DNA of 64,000 bases from Elmis aenea (GCA_947652605.1 OX393583.1:11077222-11141221), one strand, 5' to 3'; positions 22,201-33,732 are shown, counted from the first letter of the stretch. The notes: a model not told the origin generated them from the letters alone. Numbers and translations are program-made.

Positions 22201-23960
22201 ATAACTCGAGAAATATTAATTTTAGACATAACAGACCTTTACCAAATTTTAAAGGTAATTAAATTATCGATAAGAATAAGTAAAAATATATAGAGTGTTC
22301 CATTTAAAAAAATTAACTTATCCGTGTTTGAAGTTTAACAATTTGGACCGAGCACAAAAAATACCCTGTGTATTATTTTTAAAATTTTAACTGGTCAGCA
22401 ATCACTGCGATACTATTGTCGAATAGAGTTTCAAAGGAATTCGTTCTGCCATTGCTATGTTGTGAAATATCAATATTTTCTTAGAGTTGAGTTTCTGTCA
22501 AAATTTTCATAAAAACTTAAATAATTCAAAAACGATTAATTTTAGGCACATACAACCTTATACATTTTGAAAGACAATTTAATTCTGCATCTAAAAAGCG
22601 CAAAATATACAGGGTGTTCTATTTAAGAAAACAAAGTGCGCAAAAACAAAACACTGTGTACAGGGTGGTCCAAATTCGATGGGATTGCATGGGTATCTCG
22701 GTTAATATTTAAGATAGAGAAACGGTTAAACTACCAAAAATGTGCAGTTTTTTGAGACAAACCGTTTTCAAAAATATTCTATCATTTCCGGTTTTCGAGT
22801 TATCGAATAAAAAGTGTTTTTTTGTCATATTAATAATGTGTCATATCTCTGTTATTGTTGTAAATATCAAAAATATTTAGCAAGATTATTTTTAGATATT
22901 TTTATGTTTAATTTAATTATATTAAAAAAAAAATTTTTACGCTCGCCGTTAAAAAGTTATGACACAAAATTACCTTTTTTTAAATAGAAGCGATAGTTGG
23001 CTATGACATTTTTAAATTCTTTATTTTTTTCTCATTCCAAATATATAGAGGTTGATGTATTTATTTTTAATAATACGCAAGTTATGAAGGTTTTTTAGGT
23101 TTTTTTTCTAAGAAAATCATAGTAGGCTATGAAAACAAAAACCAAACAAGGTGTAAAACCTTACAAAATTCATGTGGTACAAGTTACCAAGGTTTTTTAA
23201 TTTGTTGTGGAGATAAACATTGTAAATATTTGAAAATAAGAAAACGATATAGTCGGTATCAGCAGTAATGTAGGATATTGTTGTTTATCTTATGTTCAAA
23301 AAATTTCGTATTTATCTCAATAACAAATTAAAAAACCTTGGTAACTTGTACCACATGAGTTTTATAAGGTTTTACACCTTGTTTATTTTTTGTTTTCACA
23401 GCCTACTATGATTTTCTTAAAAAAAAAACTAAAAAACCTTCATAACTTGCGTATTGTTGAAAATAAATACATCAACCCTTATATATTTGAAATGAAAAAA
23501 AAAAGAGGAATTTAAAAAGGTCATAGCCAACTATCGTTTCCATTTAAAAAAAGGTAAGTTTGTGTCATAACTTTTTAATGGCGAGCGTAAAAATTTTTTT
23601 TTTTTTGTATAATCAAATTAAACATAAAAATATCCAAAAATAATCGTGGTAAATATTTTTGATATTTACAACAATAACGGAGATATGACACATTATTAAT
23701 ATGACAAAAAAACACTTTTTATTCGATAACTCGAAAACCGGAAATGATAGAATTTTGATAACGGTTCTGAGTTTGTCTCAAAAAACTGCACATTTTTGGT
23801 AGTTTAACCGTTTCTCTATCTTAAATATTAACCGAGATACCTATGCAATCCCATCGAATTTGGACCACCCTGTATAGTTGAAAATAATTTTAGGTTATGT
23901 AGTAAATTACCACAAACAACTTTCATCTGAAACTTTTTTTTTGTAAAATTTTCACACTAA
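22200..23960. repeat. ACAGGGTGT-type repeat copy split by a palindrome insertion
   Basis: The segments 22200-22658 and 23875-23960 are the two halves of a repeat whose inverted, uninterrupted relative lies at about 26900-27160. Matching pieces are AACACCCTGTATATTTTG, TTTTGTTTTTGCGCAC and ACATAACCTAAAATTATTTTCA. The break between the halves is exactly the TA-flanked palindrome at 22661-23872. Confidence 0.75.
22661..23872. mobile_element. TA-flanked palindromic element, 1.2 kb, mariner-like ends
   Basis: The ends CAGGGTGGTCCAAATTCGATG and CATCGAATTTGGACCACCCTG have TA on both sides (22659-22660 and 23873-23874). The arms remain inverted for nearly 600 bp each, including GATAGAGAAACGGTTAAACTACC, GTTATCGAATAAAAAGTG and GCTCGCCGTTAAAAAG. 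The centre is near 23265. No transposase ORF. TA duplication and CAGGG ends suggest mobilisation by a Tc1/mariner transposase. Confidence 0.9.
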
Positions 23961-24228
23961 TGGACACACTAATGTAGGGTGAATAATGAATAAATTAGTT
24001 GTAAAAAGGAAAAATAAAAGTAGTTTCTTAAAAAAAATCAAAGATACCAAAAATTCGTGATTTTTTTTATTTTTATAATTTAAATATTTAAATCAAAAAT
24101 TTTTAATTTTTTTAAATAAAAATCAAATTTTGCCCAACCCTGTTGGAGATTCATATTTTAATCACTAATGGAGCATATTATTTCAGACATAAAATAAACC
24201 AACTTTAATTCTTTTCTGTATTTTCCAG

Positions 24229-26116
24229 AACTTTCCACTGAAACGTGTCGTTCCACCGATGGGAGCTCGATACCTTGCATATCACTGTACGAATGCCCTG
24301 CGATCCTCCGAGCCATAGGCACATTAAACGAAACAGCAGTGGAAAGCATCCGCCACCTATACTGCGGATCGTACAACATGTACGGCGACCCCTTAGTGTG
24401 CTGCGAAATGGACAACATCTTAAACAAAAGAATCGAAGAAACCGAGAGCGCGGCCAACATCTCCTCAAAAATCACATCAAGCGAAACATCGCCGAATTTC
24501 TTAAAGAAAATCGTCATAAAAATAACCAAACCGAAATACACCAAACAGACGATCATTTCCCAAGTCAACGGCCCGAATCCGACCGGATACATAGAGATAC
24601 ACGAGCACGTACCGACGTACAAACAGCACACCACGATCAACGAAATGACGCCGGAAGTCACAAGGGACATCTCCATACACGAATCCGCGGACAACCTCGT
24701 CAGAAAAACCGTCATCAACGAAACGCTCAAAAATTTCAGGGATGTTCTTCGACGACCACCACCACCGCTGGCTTATTTACCACCAGACGCACCGCGCATA
24801 CTGGATCAAAACGGCAAAATCGGTAGTTCGAAGCGAACTCAAGAAGGTACAATTAGGAACATAATAGACGGTTACAAAGCCATACAACCCCGATCGCCCT
24901 TCGATCTTCCACTAACCAACAAAGATGACGAGGATTCAGAAGGTCCAAATTTGTCCACGCGACTGCTAGCTAATGATACAGAACTCGACGATGCCATATT
25001 TCAAACATTCCTCAACGACACGCAAGAAGAGGAAAGTGACGAGGATACAACCACGGAAATTACGCCATCAGTTTTCAAACTGCTGCCTCTTGGATTTTCA
25101 ACAAGTGGCAACGAAGAGATCAATAACGTGTCGGTGGCTTATTCAACAACAGAACCAGAGCAAAACATTGCTGCTAACAGCTCTAGCGAGGAACTCTCAA
25201 GCGTTAAACCAAAAAAAGAACCAACGATTAATTTAGTAATAGAGAATAATAACGAAGAAGATATTGTAGAAGATTCTTCAGACGTTAGAAACACAAGTGA
25301 TATCAATATTTCTTCCAGCTTCGCCCCTCTATCTCTACAAATAGAGAATAATAACGAAAAAGAAATCATAAAAGATTCTTCAGACGTCAGAAACACAAGT
25401 GATATCAGTATTTCTTCCGGCTTCTCCCCGCCATCTCTACAAATAGAAAATAATAACAAAGAAGAAATCGCAACGGATTCGTTAGATATCAGAAACACAA
25501 GTAATATCAGTATTTCTTCCAGCTTCTTCCCGCTATCTCTACAAAAAGAGAATAATAACGAAGAAGAAATCGAAAAAGATTCTTCAGACGTCAGAAAAAC
25601 AAGTGATATCAGTATTTCTTCCAGCTTCTCCCCGCTATATCTACAACTAGAGAATAATAACAAAGAAGAAATCGTAAAAGATTCTTCAGACATCAGAAAC
25701 ACAAGTAATATCAGTATTTCTTCCAGCTTTTTCCCGCTATCTCTACAAATTAATGAAGAATTAGGAGTTCTTCAAGATTCTTCGGAACAATTCGGCAAGT
25801 TTTCATCCACAACTGAATCTCCATTACCCAATGAAACATTAGCCAACAACAGTATTACAAGTATCACGAGACCAACTTCGAAGTGGGTTTTAAAGAAAGA
25901 TCTGTTTCCAAGTAGGAAAATTTGCGGTTTGCAATATTTCGATGACGTGTATTATAAGGAAAAAGTTTCTTCGCCGCTACATTTTCCGTGGTTGGTGCTC
26001 ATAACGAATAGTACAAGAAACGATAGTTCCCGGTTTTTAGGGGAAGGTGCGATTATAACCCAAAGATATGTTCTGACTTCGGCGTCTGTTGTGGATAACA
26101 GCACTGATGTAAATGA
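24229..26116 (+). CDS. CLIP-domain serine protease homologue (SPH), exon with CLIP domain and repeat linker
   Basis: This is the first visible exon of a four-exon gene (24229-26116, 28489-28682, 28744-28853, 30694-31002). It opens after a TATTTTCCAG acceptor and ends at GA|GTAAGT, phase 2. It starts with a CLIP domain showing six Cys in the pattern C(RSTDGSSIP)C(ISLYE)C ... C(GSYNMYGDPLV)CC. After a charged linker come five 34-residue repeats (25239-25748). The beginning of a chymotrypsin-like domain follows (KICGLQYF, PWLVLI, RYVLTSASVV). In active proteases the last motif reads TAAHC, so the catalytic His is replaced by Ser. CLIP-SPHs are secreted haemolymph cofactors of prophenoloxidase and Toll-pathway cascades; that role is family knowledge, not shown here. 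A signal-peptide exon must lie upstream and was not found. Confidence 0.85.
25239..25748 (+). repeat. Five 102-bp coding tandem repeats in the SPH linker
   Basis: There are five units of 34 residues, each beginning (I/K/L)ENNN(E/K) and continuing E(I/D)...DSSD(V/I)R(N/K)TS(D/N)I.ISSSF.P..LQ. They are acidic and Ser-rich, so likely disordered and possibly glycosylated. Units 3-5 are the most alike, which suggests recent expansion by unequal exchange. They sit between the CLIP domain and the protease-like domain. Confidence 0.95.
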
Positions 26117-26464
26117 GTAAGTACATTTCCTATTCAAAATTAATAAGATTTTAATGATGTTACTAGTACCTGTAAGTAGAAAACATAATACAAACAAATT
26201 AATTGTCTTGAACAACATTAACATTAAGGATTATTTGATGTCTTGAATAAGTATAATTATGCAAAATTGTAAATTAATTCAATATATCAATTTTAGTGTA
26301 CAAATTAAAACTGGTAACATGTATTAGGTATTACTGTCATATTCTGCCATATACAGGCTGTCCCAGATTACATTTCCAGCATGGATCTCGCTTATTATAA
26401 GAGATAGAGGTTTGTTTAAATTAGATGAATTATTCCTTAGTATGAAAGGAGCCACAATCTATTT

Positions 26465-26495
<31 letters not shown>

Positions 26496-28488
26496 ACAAA
26501 ATTTCTCGTACTTTAGATGTTATAGCAAAAAATATGAAAATGTCAAATTCCTTTTGCTCTCATAACTTTTTTGTCTAAATCTCTAAATCAATTTTATTTG
26601 TACCTTAAAGATACTTTTTCATGTAGAATCTAACTATTATCTTAGATTTTATTATCACCCTTTATTTTTGAGATATTACCTCTTACTTCATTTTTTCTTA
26701 AGGGCCGTCCAGTTGGCTTTGGAATAGTTAAATGTGCTTTTTTCTCCTCTCTCTAACGACATATCTTTGGTTGAATCTAGGTATTTAAATAAATAACTCT
26801 GAAAATCAAGAAAACCGCATTTTCTAATATTATTATACAGGGTGTCCCAGCCAAGACGAATTATGCGATAGCTCTGTTATTACTTATTACTGTTATTAGT
26901 AATAATATTAAGAAAAGTCATTTGCTACATAACCTAAAATTATTTTCAGCTATACACAGTGTTTTGTTTTTGCGCACTGATACCAACCAAACATTGTTTT
27001 TTTATAAGGAACACCCTGTATATTTTGTAATTTTTGGATGTAAAATTATATATTCTCTTTCTAAAATATTATAGGTTGTTTATGTCTAAAATGAACATTT
27101 TTGAGTTATTAAAGTTTTTTTGGAAATCTTGACAAATGCAGACCTTTAAAAAATATTTATATTTATTAACATAACAACACCACGACTATTTACTCTAGTT
27201 ATTTATTAGACAATAGTGTCATATTGATTGTTGACTAGTTAAATTTTAAAAATAATATACAGGGTGTTCGTTATACTCGGTCCATTTCGCTAAACTTTAA
27301 ACGCATGTAAGTCATTTTTTTTTTTAAAGAACACCCTGTATATTTTTACATTTTCTTGTAGAAAATTCAATTATCTTTCAAAGTTATTAAGCATGTTTCG
27401 TGTCTAAATAAAATATTTTCGGAGTTATTTCGTTTTTTATGATTATTTGCGAGTATTTTACCTAAAATATCGATAGTAGCTTTTGAAAACTCAAAACAGT
27501 TTGTATGAACTGTTAACCAGAACAGTTACCATCTATTGGATGTGTTCACAATATTTGAAGCACCATGCATTTTGCAAGGTGAAATTTTTATTAAATTTAC
27601 CAGGCTTCACTGCTAATTATTAGGAGTAACATTTACCGGCAATAATGTAAATATTGCGTTTTATTAAACACATAGACCAGAAGACGTGGGTATTAGTAAT
27701 ATTAGCCGGTAATTATTAATACTAATCTAATACTCTATATTAATTGAACTGTAACATTTGTACAAAAGTTAGTAGTTATTGAGTTATTTGCGGTTTTTAA
27801 ATATTGACAAATAATAGATACCTATACTTAAAAAATTTACAGTCTAGGCACAACTTTTTTTCGACGTAAAATACATTTACACTTAAACTTTCAGTTTTAT
27901 ATTTTTAACGTTATTCATATATATTTTGGTAAAATAGGTTGGAATTATGATGCCTATATATGAAATAAAAGAGTTATAATTATTAATTTGTTTTTATTTT
28001 ATTCAGTTAAATTTCAACAATAACTTTTCATTTTTTGTATCACTAGTTATACCACCGTATCGCTTTTATCAAAAGCAATATAATTTTTAAATTCCGTAAC
28101 TTTTTAATCTATTACCTAGATTATGCCTAAGCAAATATAAACATGAGTTCAGGTGTAAACAGAACCAACCAAGATTGTTATTTTTTAATTGAGTGATAAA
28201 ACTGACAGCTTAAAATACTTAGTTTACTACCTAACTTTAAAACTTGCAATCTTTTTAATCCTTTTAAGAAGTATGACAATAATATTAATCAAAGTATGAT
28301 ACAAAGCACAATTTTTGCATTTTACCAAACTAATAACTACTAAATATAAATAACATTTGATATTAATTTGACATCAAATCTATTATTAATAGACAAATTA
28401 GCAATAGGTACTGGTTATGTTTTATAAAATATTAATAATTTTAAGAGACAGAATGAGGAAACTTCAACTAATTCACAATTTTTTTCAG
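26117..28488. other. SPH intron 1, filled with ACAGGGTG-type repeats
   Basis: The donor is GTAAGT at 26117 and the acceptor TTTTTTTCAG ends at 28488. It holds a TACAGGCTGTCCCAG repeat start at about 26352, a (TA)n microsatellite at about 26466-26489, the family B copy at 26510-26820, and several facing termini (TACAGGGTGTCCC near 26836, ACACCCTGTA near 27007, TACAGGGTGTTCG near 27260, ACACCCTGTA near 27330). No coding sequence was seen from 27350 to 28488. Confidence 0.6.
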
Positions 28489-28682
28489 GCTTCTCATTTA
28501 CTTGGGAGAAAAAATTATAGAAGAAGGGGCTAACTGTTCAAAGAATCAACTCGTAGGTAACTGCACTGACTTGGCAATAACCAGCAAAGTTGATGGAATC
28601 ATAGCACATCCTTATTTTAAGCTAGATCATTATGAAAATGATATAGCTTTGGTTCGCCTCAGCCTAAATCTAGAATTTTCCG
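28489..28682 (+). CDS. SPH exon carrying the catalytic Asp region
   Basis: Phase 2 entry after TTTTTTCAG joins VNE to LLIYLGEKIIEEGANC. The exon contains IIAHPYFKLDHYENDIALVRL, where the catalytic-triad Asp is kept, and ends TCCG|GTAAAC in phase 1. The open frame running past 28683 is intron readthrough. Confidence 0.85.
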
Positions 28683-28743
28683 GTAAACAACACAATTCGT
28701 TTATTAACTCAGTGTGAATTTCTCAAATTTTATAACGTTATAG

Positions 28744-28853
28744 AGTTTGTCCAACCGATTTGCTTACCATATCCTGGCACCAAATCAGCCCAACCGGGAC
28801 AAATGTTATTTAGTTCTTTTTGGGGTCTACAAGATCCGTTATTGAGTACTCAG
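28744..28853 (+). CDS. SPH exon with the FVQPICLP segment
   Basis: The acceptor is ...GTTATAG at 28743. Phase 1 entry gives SEFVQPICLPYPG, a hallmark stretch of chymotrypsin-fold proteins, then FSSFWGLQ and a CAG|GTAAAT donor at 28854. Length 110 bp, restoring phase 0 for the last exon. Confidence 0.85.
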
Positions 28854-29392
28854 GTAAATATATTAATAGATCATATTGAACCTAAAGTTTACTACGAAGG
28901 CCGTGTTGAATTTATTAAGAATAAAAAACAGGATTGATGTTTTTATTACAAACACCTTCCAATTAAATCTCTTCAATAACAATACACTTCACCATTCTTA
29001 CTTTTCACTCCCCAAATGTTCCAAACCATCTTTATTGACTACTTTGCGCATTTGTTCAATTTATGTCCCAAGTTGGTTTTTAAATCCGAATTGGTATTTA
29101 GGGATTGGGTTTCCCGACTTGATGTATTAATATTATGAACATGCGGTTTTGGTGGTTCACGGCCTGTTGACACGCGTGTCATAGGTTTGCCATCACTGTT
29201 CTAGGTCGTCCGCTTTACCTATTTTTCTGGCTCTCCGTATTTTTTTAACTTGTCTTGTGTTGTCCATTCGTAATAAATGATCTGTTCACTATAATTGCTT
29301 TTCCTCTATTTTACTTTTTAGTAATATCATTTTAAGATTTTCTCTCGTGTTCGTTTCTTATTTTATCTACAACTTGTATATTTTAAGATTTT

Positions 29393-30312
29393 AAGATTCC
29401 TCTTTAATTTTACTTTAAAAAATGTAAAAGGTTATATGGGTCTTAAGTCAACCGTTTTCGTAAAAATTGCATTTTCATGAAAATACAGTACTTTCAAAAA
29501 TTTTCAACATTTAAAAACTTTGAGAGGTCTGAAGAAATTCGCTTGGAGATAAGATTGACAATAGATTATATAACACTTTGCACCACCTACATTTTAAAAA
29601 TATTATACAAGGCGTTTTTTAAGCTTGGTCAAACTTTAAACATCGATAACTCATTTTTTTTAAATACAACGCCCTATATTTTTTTACACCGTCTTATAGA
29701 AAATTTAATTCTCTTTCGAAAACATACTTTTTTTTTCACTTAAAATTGATATTTATAAGTATGGTAAAACTACAACTTTCCTATAAAAAAATGTCAAAAA
29801 TGTGTAGGCAAACGACAAAATTATAAGTTTCCTGTTTTTTCTTTCAATTGTTTTAAATTACCGCTATCTACCTTCATAGCCTACTTGAAAATATTACTTT
29901 GCCTTAATAATTAACAACAAAATCGCGATATTTCGGAAAATATTAATTTTAGGTGAAAAACAGCCTGTATGTTTTTGAAAGAGATTTAAATTTTCTATAA
30001 GGCGGTGTAAAAAAATATAGGGTGTGTTTAAAAAAAATGAGTTATCGATGTTTAAAGTTTCACGAGTTTGATCAAGCGTAAAAAACGCCCTGTATAATAT
30101 TTTAAAAATGTAGGTATTGCAAAGTCTTACCTAATCTATTGTCAATCTAATCTCCAAGCGAATTTCTTCAGACTTCTCAAAGTTTTTAAATGTTGAAATT
30201 TTTTTAAAGTACTGTAATTTCATGAAAATGCAATTTTCACGAAAATGGTTGACTTAAGACCCATATAACCTTTTACATTTTTTGAAGTAAATTTAAAGAG
30301 GAATCTAAAAAT
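29393..30312. mobile_element. Foldback element in SPH intron 3
   Basis: The left arm (about 29393-29745) and right arm (about 29957-30312) are inverted copies. Examples are AATGTAAAAGGTTATATGGG on the left versus CCCATATAACCTTTTACATT on the right, and AAATTCGCTTGGAGAT versus its complement. A TACACAGGGTG motif follows at about 30319-30330. The open frame at 29477-29743 is a shadow. Confidence 0.75.
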
Positions 30313-30693
30313 GTAAAAATACACAGGGTGTTCCGTAAGAAAAAATATTACTTTGATATGCCACTATTTTTTTAAGCACCCTGTTTGTTTGAAAATATTT
30401 TTAAAATGTAGCCCTTATTGACTTACATAATCTAACAGCGAGAAATATTTGAAGATATATACTGTTTGGCGTTTGGCCATAAAACTCCGCGGCGTCCTTC
30501 GTGACTCACCCTGTATATATTTTCCATAAATTTTTCATTTGTTTTACCTTTTTCTTAATATCTGCACTCCACCAGTTCGTCTTTTTTCTGTTGTTTCTCT
30601 GTAAAAGACTGATCATTTAAATTTAAATGTCACTCAAATTTTTTTATAGACACCATTTTAGCAATTTTTAACGATAAAATTATTTGTTTCTAG

Positions 30694-31002
30694 GTTATCA
30701 GAAGAAATATCGAACAAAATTCGTTAATAACTAATGAAGAGTGCGAAAAAATCGAGGGACGCAACTTTACCAAAGTCGACAGACATAAAACAAAGGGTTA
30801 CGTTTGTTTTAAAGGAGAAAACGAAACAAACGATTGTCGAAAACAATTGGGAGGACCTCTTATATACTGGCACAAGAGGCGATGGTTTATCCATGCTGTT
30901 AGAACTTTTAATCCGCAATCAGAGTGCAATTCAACCCAAGTACAGTTGTCTGTTAAGGTATCAAACCATTTGGGTTGGATTTTGGAAACTATTAGTCTAT
31001 AA
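30694..31002 (+). CDS. SPH terminal exon, catalytic Ser replaced
   Basis: It follows TTTGTTTCTAG and is phase 0. It encodes TNEECEKIEGRNF, then the region that in active enzymes reads CxGDSGGPL; here it is NDCRKQLGGPLIYW, so the Ser is replaced by Leu and the GD before it by KQ. It ends with VSNHLGWILETISL and TAA at 31000-31002, the usual C-terminal helix of the fold. Together with the His change in exon 1, this makes the protein non-proteolytic. Confidence 0.9.
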   Translation, partial: VIRRNIEQNSLITNEECEKIEGRNFTKVDRHKTKGYVCFKGENETNDCRKQLGGPLIYWHKRRWFIHAVRTFNPQSECNSTQVQLSVKVSNHLGWILETISL

Positions 31003-31309
31003 TAATTGTTGATTATTGAAAACAATATAAATTTAATACATATCTGGGACCCGATAAATTAATTAAACCGATATAAATAACTGAAAAAGAATTGCAAATT
31101 TTAAGTACATAAACCACGGGTGTTAAAATCAAATCATAGCTGTCATCGCGCCTCCTTTATCATTTGTCTAGCCATCAAATGGGGGCCCGTACCTTAGTGT
31201 TAGGAATGCAAGTGTCCTGAGTGCACGCCGGGATAGAGCGTGCTTGTTTGCGTTCGGCGTGGCGTGGCGTTCGAGTTCAAACCAGCTTGTCTTTTTACAG
31301 CGTTTACCA

Positions 31310-31960
31310 GCGTTTTTGGTAGGTCCGTCCAGTACTGGTGGTACATCATACATTTTTTGCTGGTCTCAAATACAAGATAATTAAAAAAAAAAAGAATTGT
31401 ACCTCCAACGTTACGTTGAGGTACATTTGCTAAAAACTCGAAATGTTTTCATGTCACAATTGTTTGCTCATTTTTTGCCAGTTTTTGCTGTACTTTTTAA
31501 ATTATTTCCAAGATATGTAGTGTTTCATTATAATAATAATTATTATTTTTTTTCTTTCTGAATTTACACTTTATAGTTTAGGATTATTGTTTATTTTGTA
31601 ATTAAATTTAAAAAAACGAATAAACAGAATACAAATACAAATTTTCAGATTATTCCTACCTTAAATTAATAAATTACAACTATTTATATATTAAAGTGTC
31701 CGTTCTGCCCCGCGTTCCCCTATTTGAGACCAGCAAAAAATTTATGATGTACTACCAGTACTTGATGGACCTACATAAATTTTTTGCTGGTCTCAAATAC
31801 AAGATATTTAAAAAAAAAAGAATTGTACCTCCAACGTTACGTTGAGGTACATTTGCTAAGAAGTCGAAATGTTTTCATGTCACCATTTTTTGCTAATTTT
31901 TGCTGTACTTTTTAAAATTTTTTGCTGATCGCCTTTCCAAGATATGTTGTTTGTCATAAT
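31310..31960. repeat. Duplicated and inverted repeat cluster
   Basis: A segment starting TTTTTTGCTGGTCTCAAATAC occurs at 31354-31510 and again at 31779-31945, near-identical, including the 26-bp palindrome GTACCTCCAACGTTACGTTGAGGTAC. Between them the sequence around 31722-31800 is an inverted copy of the first junction (ATTTGAGACCAGC / GCTGGTCTCAAAT with GTACTACCAGTACTTGATGG). This looks like a pair of facing transposon ends or a rearranged foldback. Confidence 0.6.
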
Positions 31961-31964
31961 TATT

Positions 31965-32919
31965 ATGTGCTACCAATAAACAGGTGGTATTCCACCTATC
32001 TTAAGGTCACTATTAACTTTTCTGCAGGGGTTATTGAATCTGTTATATGATAGTTTGTACTTGTAAGTTTTAAACGAGATTCAATTTTCTCTAATATACA
32101 GGGTGTGTAAAAATTGGCGGAAGCGCTACACGTGGCGATGTTCTTCATAAAATTTTAAGTCGAAAATCTTGATACGAAAATGTTATACCATGCTTCTTGC
32201 TGTGTCTGCAAGAGGTCCTTAAAGTTTTGACATTTAGTCCTTTATTAAGCGTTATTATTTAATACTTGCAAATGAAAAAGCTGCAATTTGGAATAAAAAT
32301 AAATTTCGAATAGTATTTTTTCCTAGCTATTGTGTTCTTCCTTTCAAAAATTGGTGTTGAAAATATGTAAATCACTGATTTGAATGAAAATGATACATAT
32401 GGCAACATTGTCATTAGCTGTCATCTCTGTTTTTCTCGTAATTATTTCTAGTTTGTGTTTTACGATACCCAAAAGTTTGCAGCTATGTTTACGAAGGCTT
32501 TCAGTTCGAACAAAAATTGTAAATGCCCAAGTAAAAATTGCTGATAAAAAAATGTCCAAAAGCAAATCAATGTACCTATGCCATGTTGCAAATTGTTTTT
32601 TTTTTAAATGGTTTCTGAGGCCATAGGAAGCATGGTACAACATTTTTGTATCAAGATTTTCGACTTAGAATTTTATGAAGAACATCGCCACGTGTAGCGC
32701 GTCCGCCAATTTTTACACACCCTGTGTAGTCAAAGCTTGACCCGACATTCTTGTATATTCGTGGAATTTATCTTCGTTTAATCTTAAAGTTTCATATAAC
32801 GTAGAAAATTCTTCAAATTTTTTTCTTTGCTTAACAATATCACTCGGACCTTCTTTAAAGTTAAATTTCAAAATCGAGTTTTCTTCTAAATACATATCAA
32901 TAATATCGTAGGAAGCCAT
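31965..32919 (-). pseudogene. Harbinger-like transposase N-terminus, split by a palindromic MITE
   Basis: The minus strand from 32919 reads MASYDIIDMYLEENSILKF, then FEEFSTLYETLRLNEDKF and HEYTRMS. After the MITE (32099-32724) the frame resumes with LEKIESRL, TNYHITDSITPAEKLIVTL. The order FxEYxRMS ... I.P.EKL.VTLRF is characteristic of insect Harbinger/HARBI1-like transposases. The downstream DDE part is not seen. Removing the MITE plus one TA restores a continuous frame (see findings). Confidence 0.7.
32099..32724. mobile_element. Palindromic MITE with CAGGGTGTG ends
   Basis: The ends CAGGGTGTGTAAAAATTGGCGG and CCGCCAATTTTTACACACCCTG are inverted. Complementarity continues with CACGTGGCGATGTTCTTCATAAAATT and GTCGAAAATCTTGATAC. 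TA lies on the left (32097-32098); the right side reads TGTA, slightly decayed. Open frames within it are shadows. Confidence 0.85.
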
Positions 32920-33061
32920 TATGACAGTTTATAGTATATACGTCACTCGAACGCTGTCTGTTTACTGCGTTTACTGAGGCCACTCAGTCAACGCTACTAT
33001 TTCGCACGCCCCGCTCCGCCGCACGCACCGCTGCACGCGTTTTCACTGAGGCCTCACACTT

Positions 33062-33730
33062 AAGGCCTAGCACACACAGAGCGTTTTCTGTCGCGCGACT
33101 TGAGTCGTGCGTTTGTGAAGTACTAGCAATAATTGCATGTACCAAAATCTGTTCTTTAGATGTTAGTTGTAAAAGCGGTTTAAAGACGAATCACAAAATA
33201 TTAGGTTTTCTCAAAATTAAAGTAAGGACCGTTCGCCTGTGCTAGTAAAGTTATGTTGCGCAAACGCAACGTCAAAACGTGTATAAGGGTAAAAACCACG
33301 TGTTTTCCATAGAATAATAATAATAATAATAATAATAATCAGCCAAAACCAATGCTTTTGATCATACAGGCTGCACAATTTTAAACTATACCCCAAGGGC
33401 GCCAATTTAATACTTTTTGATATTGTCTTATGTGTTATTTATTAAAAGTGATATTTTTTCTGTTACCATTCTGATTTTCTTAAGATTTAAGTCGTCAATC
33501 CTAGATATTGTGAATACCATGATGAAATTGAACAAGCAAGTCCGGAATGGTGAATTACCAAATAGATTATATTATGTTCTTATGTATTTTTATGCTTGTA
33601 ATACCAATGTGCTAACAATTTAATAATATTTGTTATTGTAATGTATATAGTTTATATGAATAAACATATATTTGTTAAAAATACATTTATTTTAATGTTT
33701 GCATTTGCTTTTCATATTTTAATCGTATAA
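33062..33730. other. Gene-free stretch with an (AAT)n run
   Basis: Contains a Harbinger-like GGCCTAGCACACACAGAGCG motif near 33065 and an (AAT)n microsatellite at about 33313-33341, possibly the tail of a LINE fragment. No coding sequence recognised. Confidence 0.4.
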
Positions 33731-33732
33731 CA

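Noticed and set aside
24158..24730. 190-residue minus-strand open frame over the SPH exon
   Set aside because: It is antisense to the CLIP and linker coding sequence and shows no independent domain; a shadow of a real exon.
25139..25702. 187-residue minus-strand repetitive open frame
   Set aside because: Its repeats are the complement of the 102-bp coding repeats in the SPH gene.
25239..25748. CRISPR-like array
   Set aside because: The repeats are contiguous coding units without spacers, in a eukaryotic gene.
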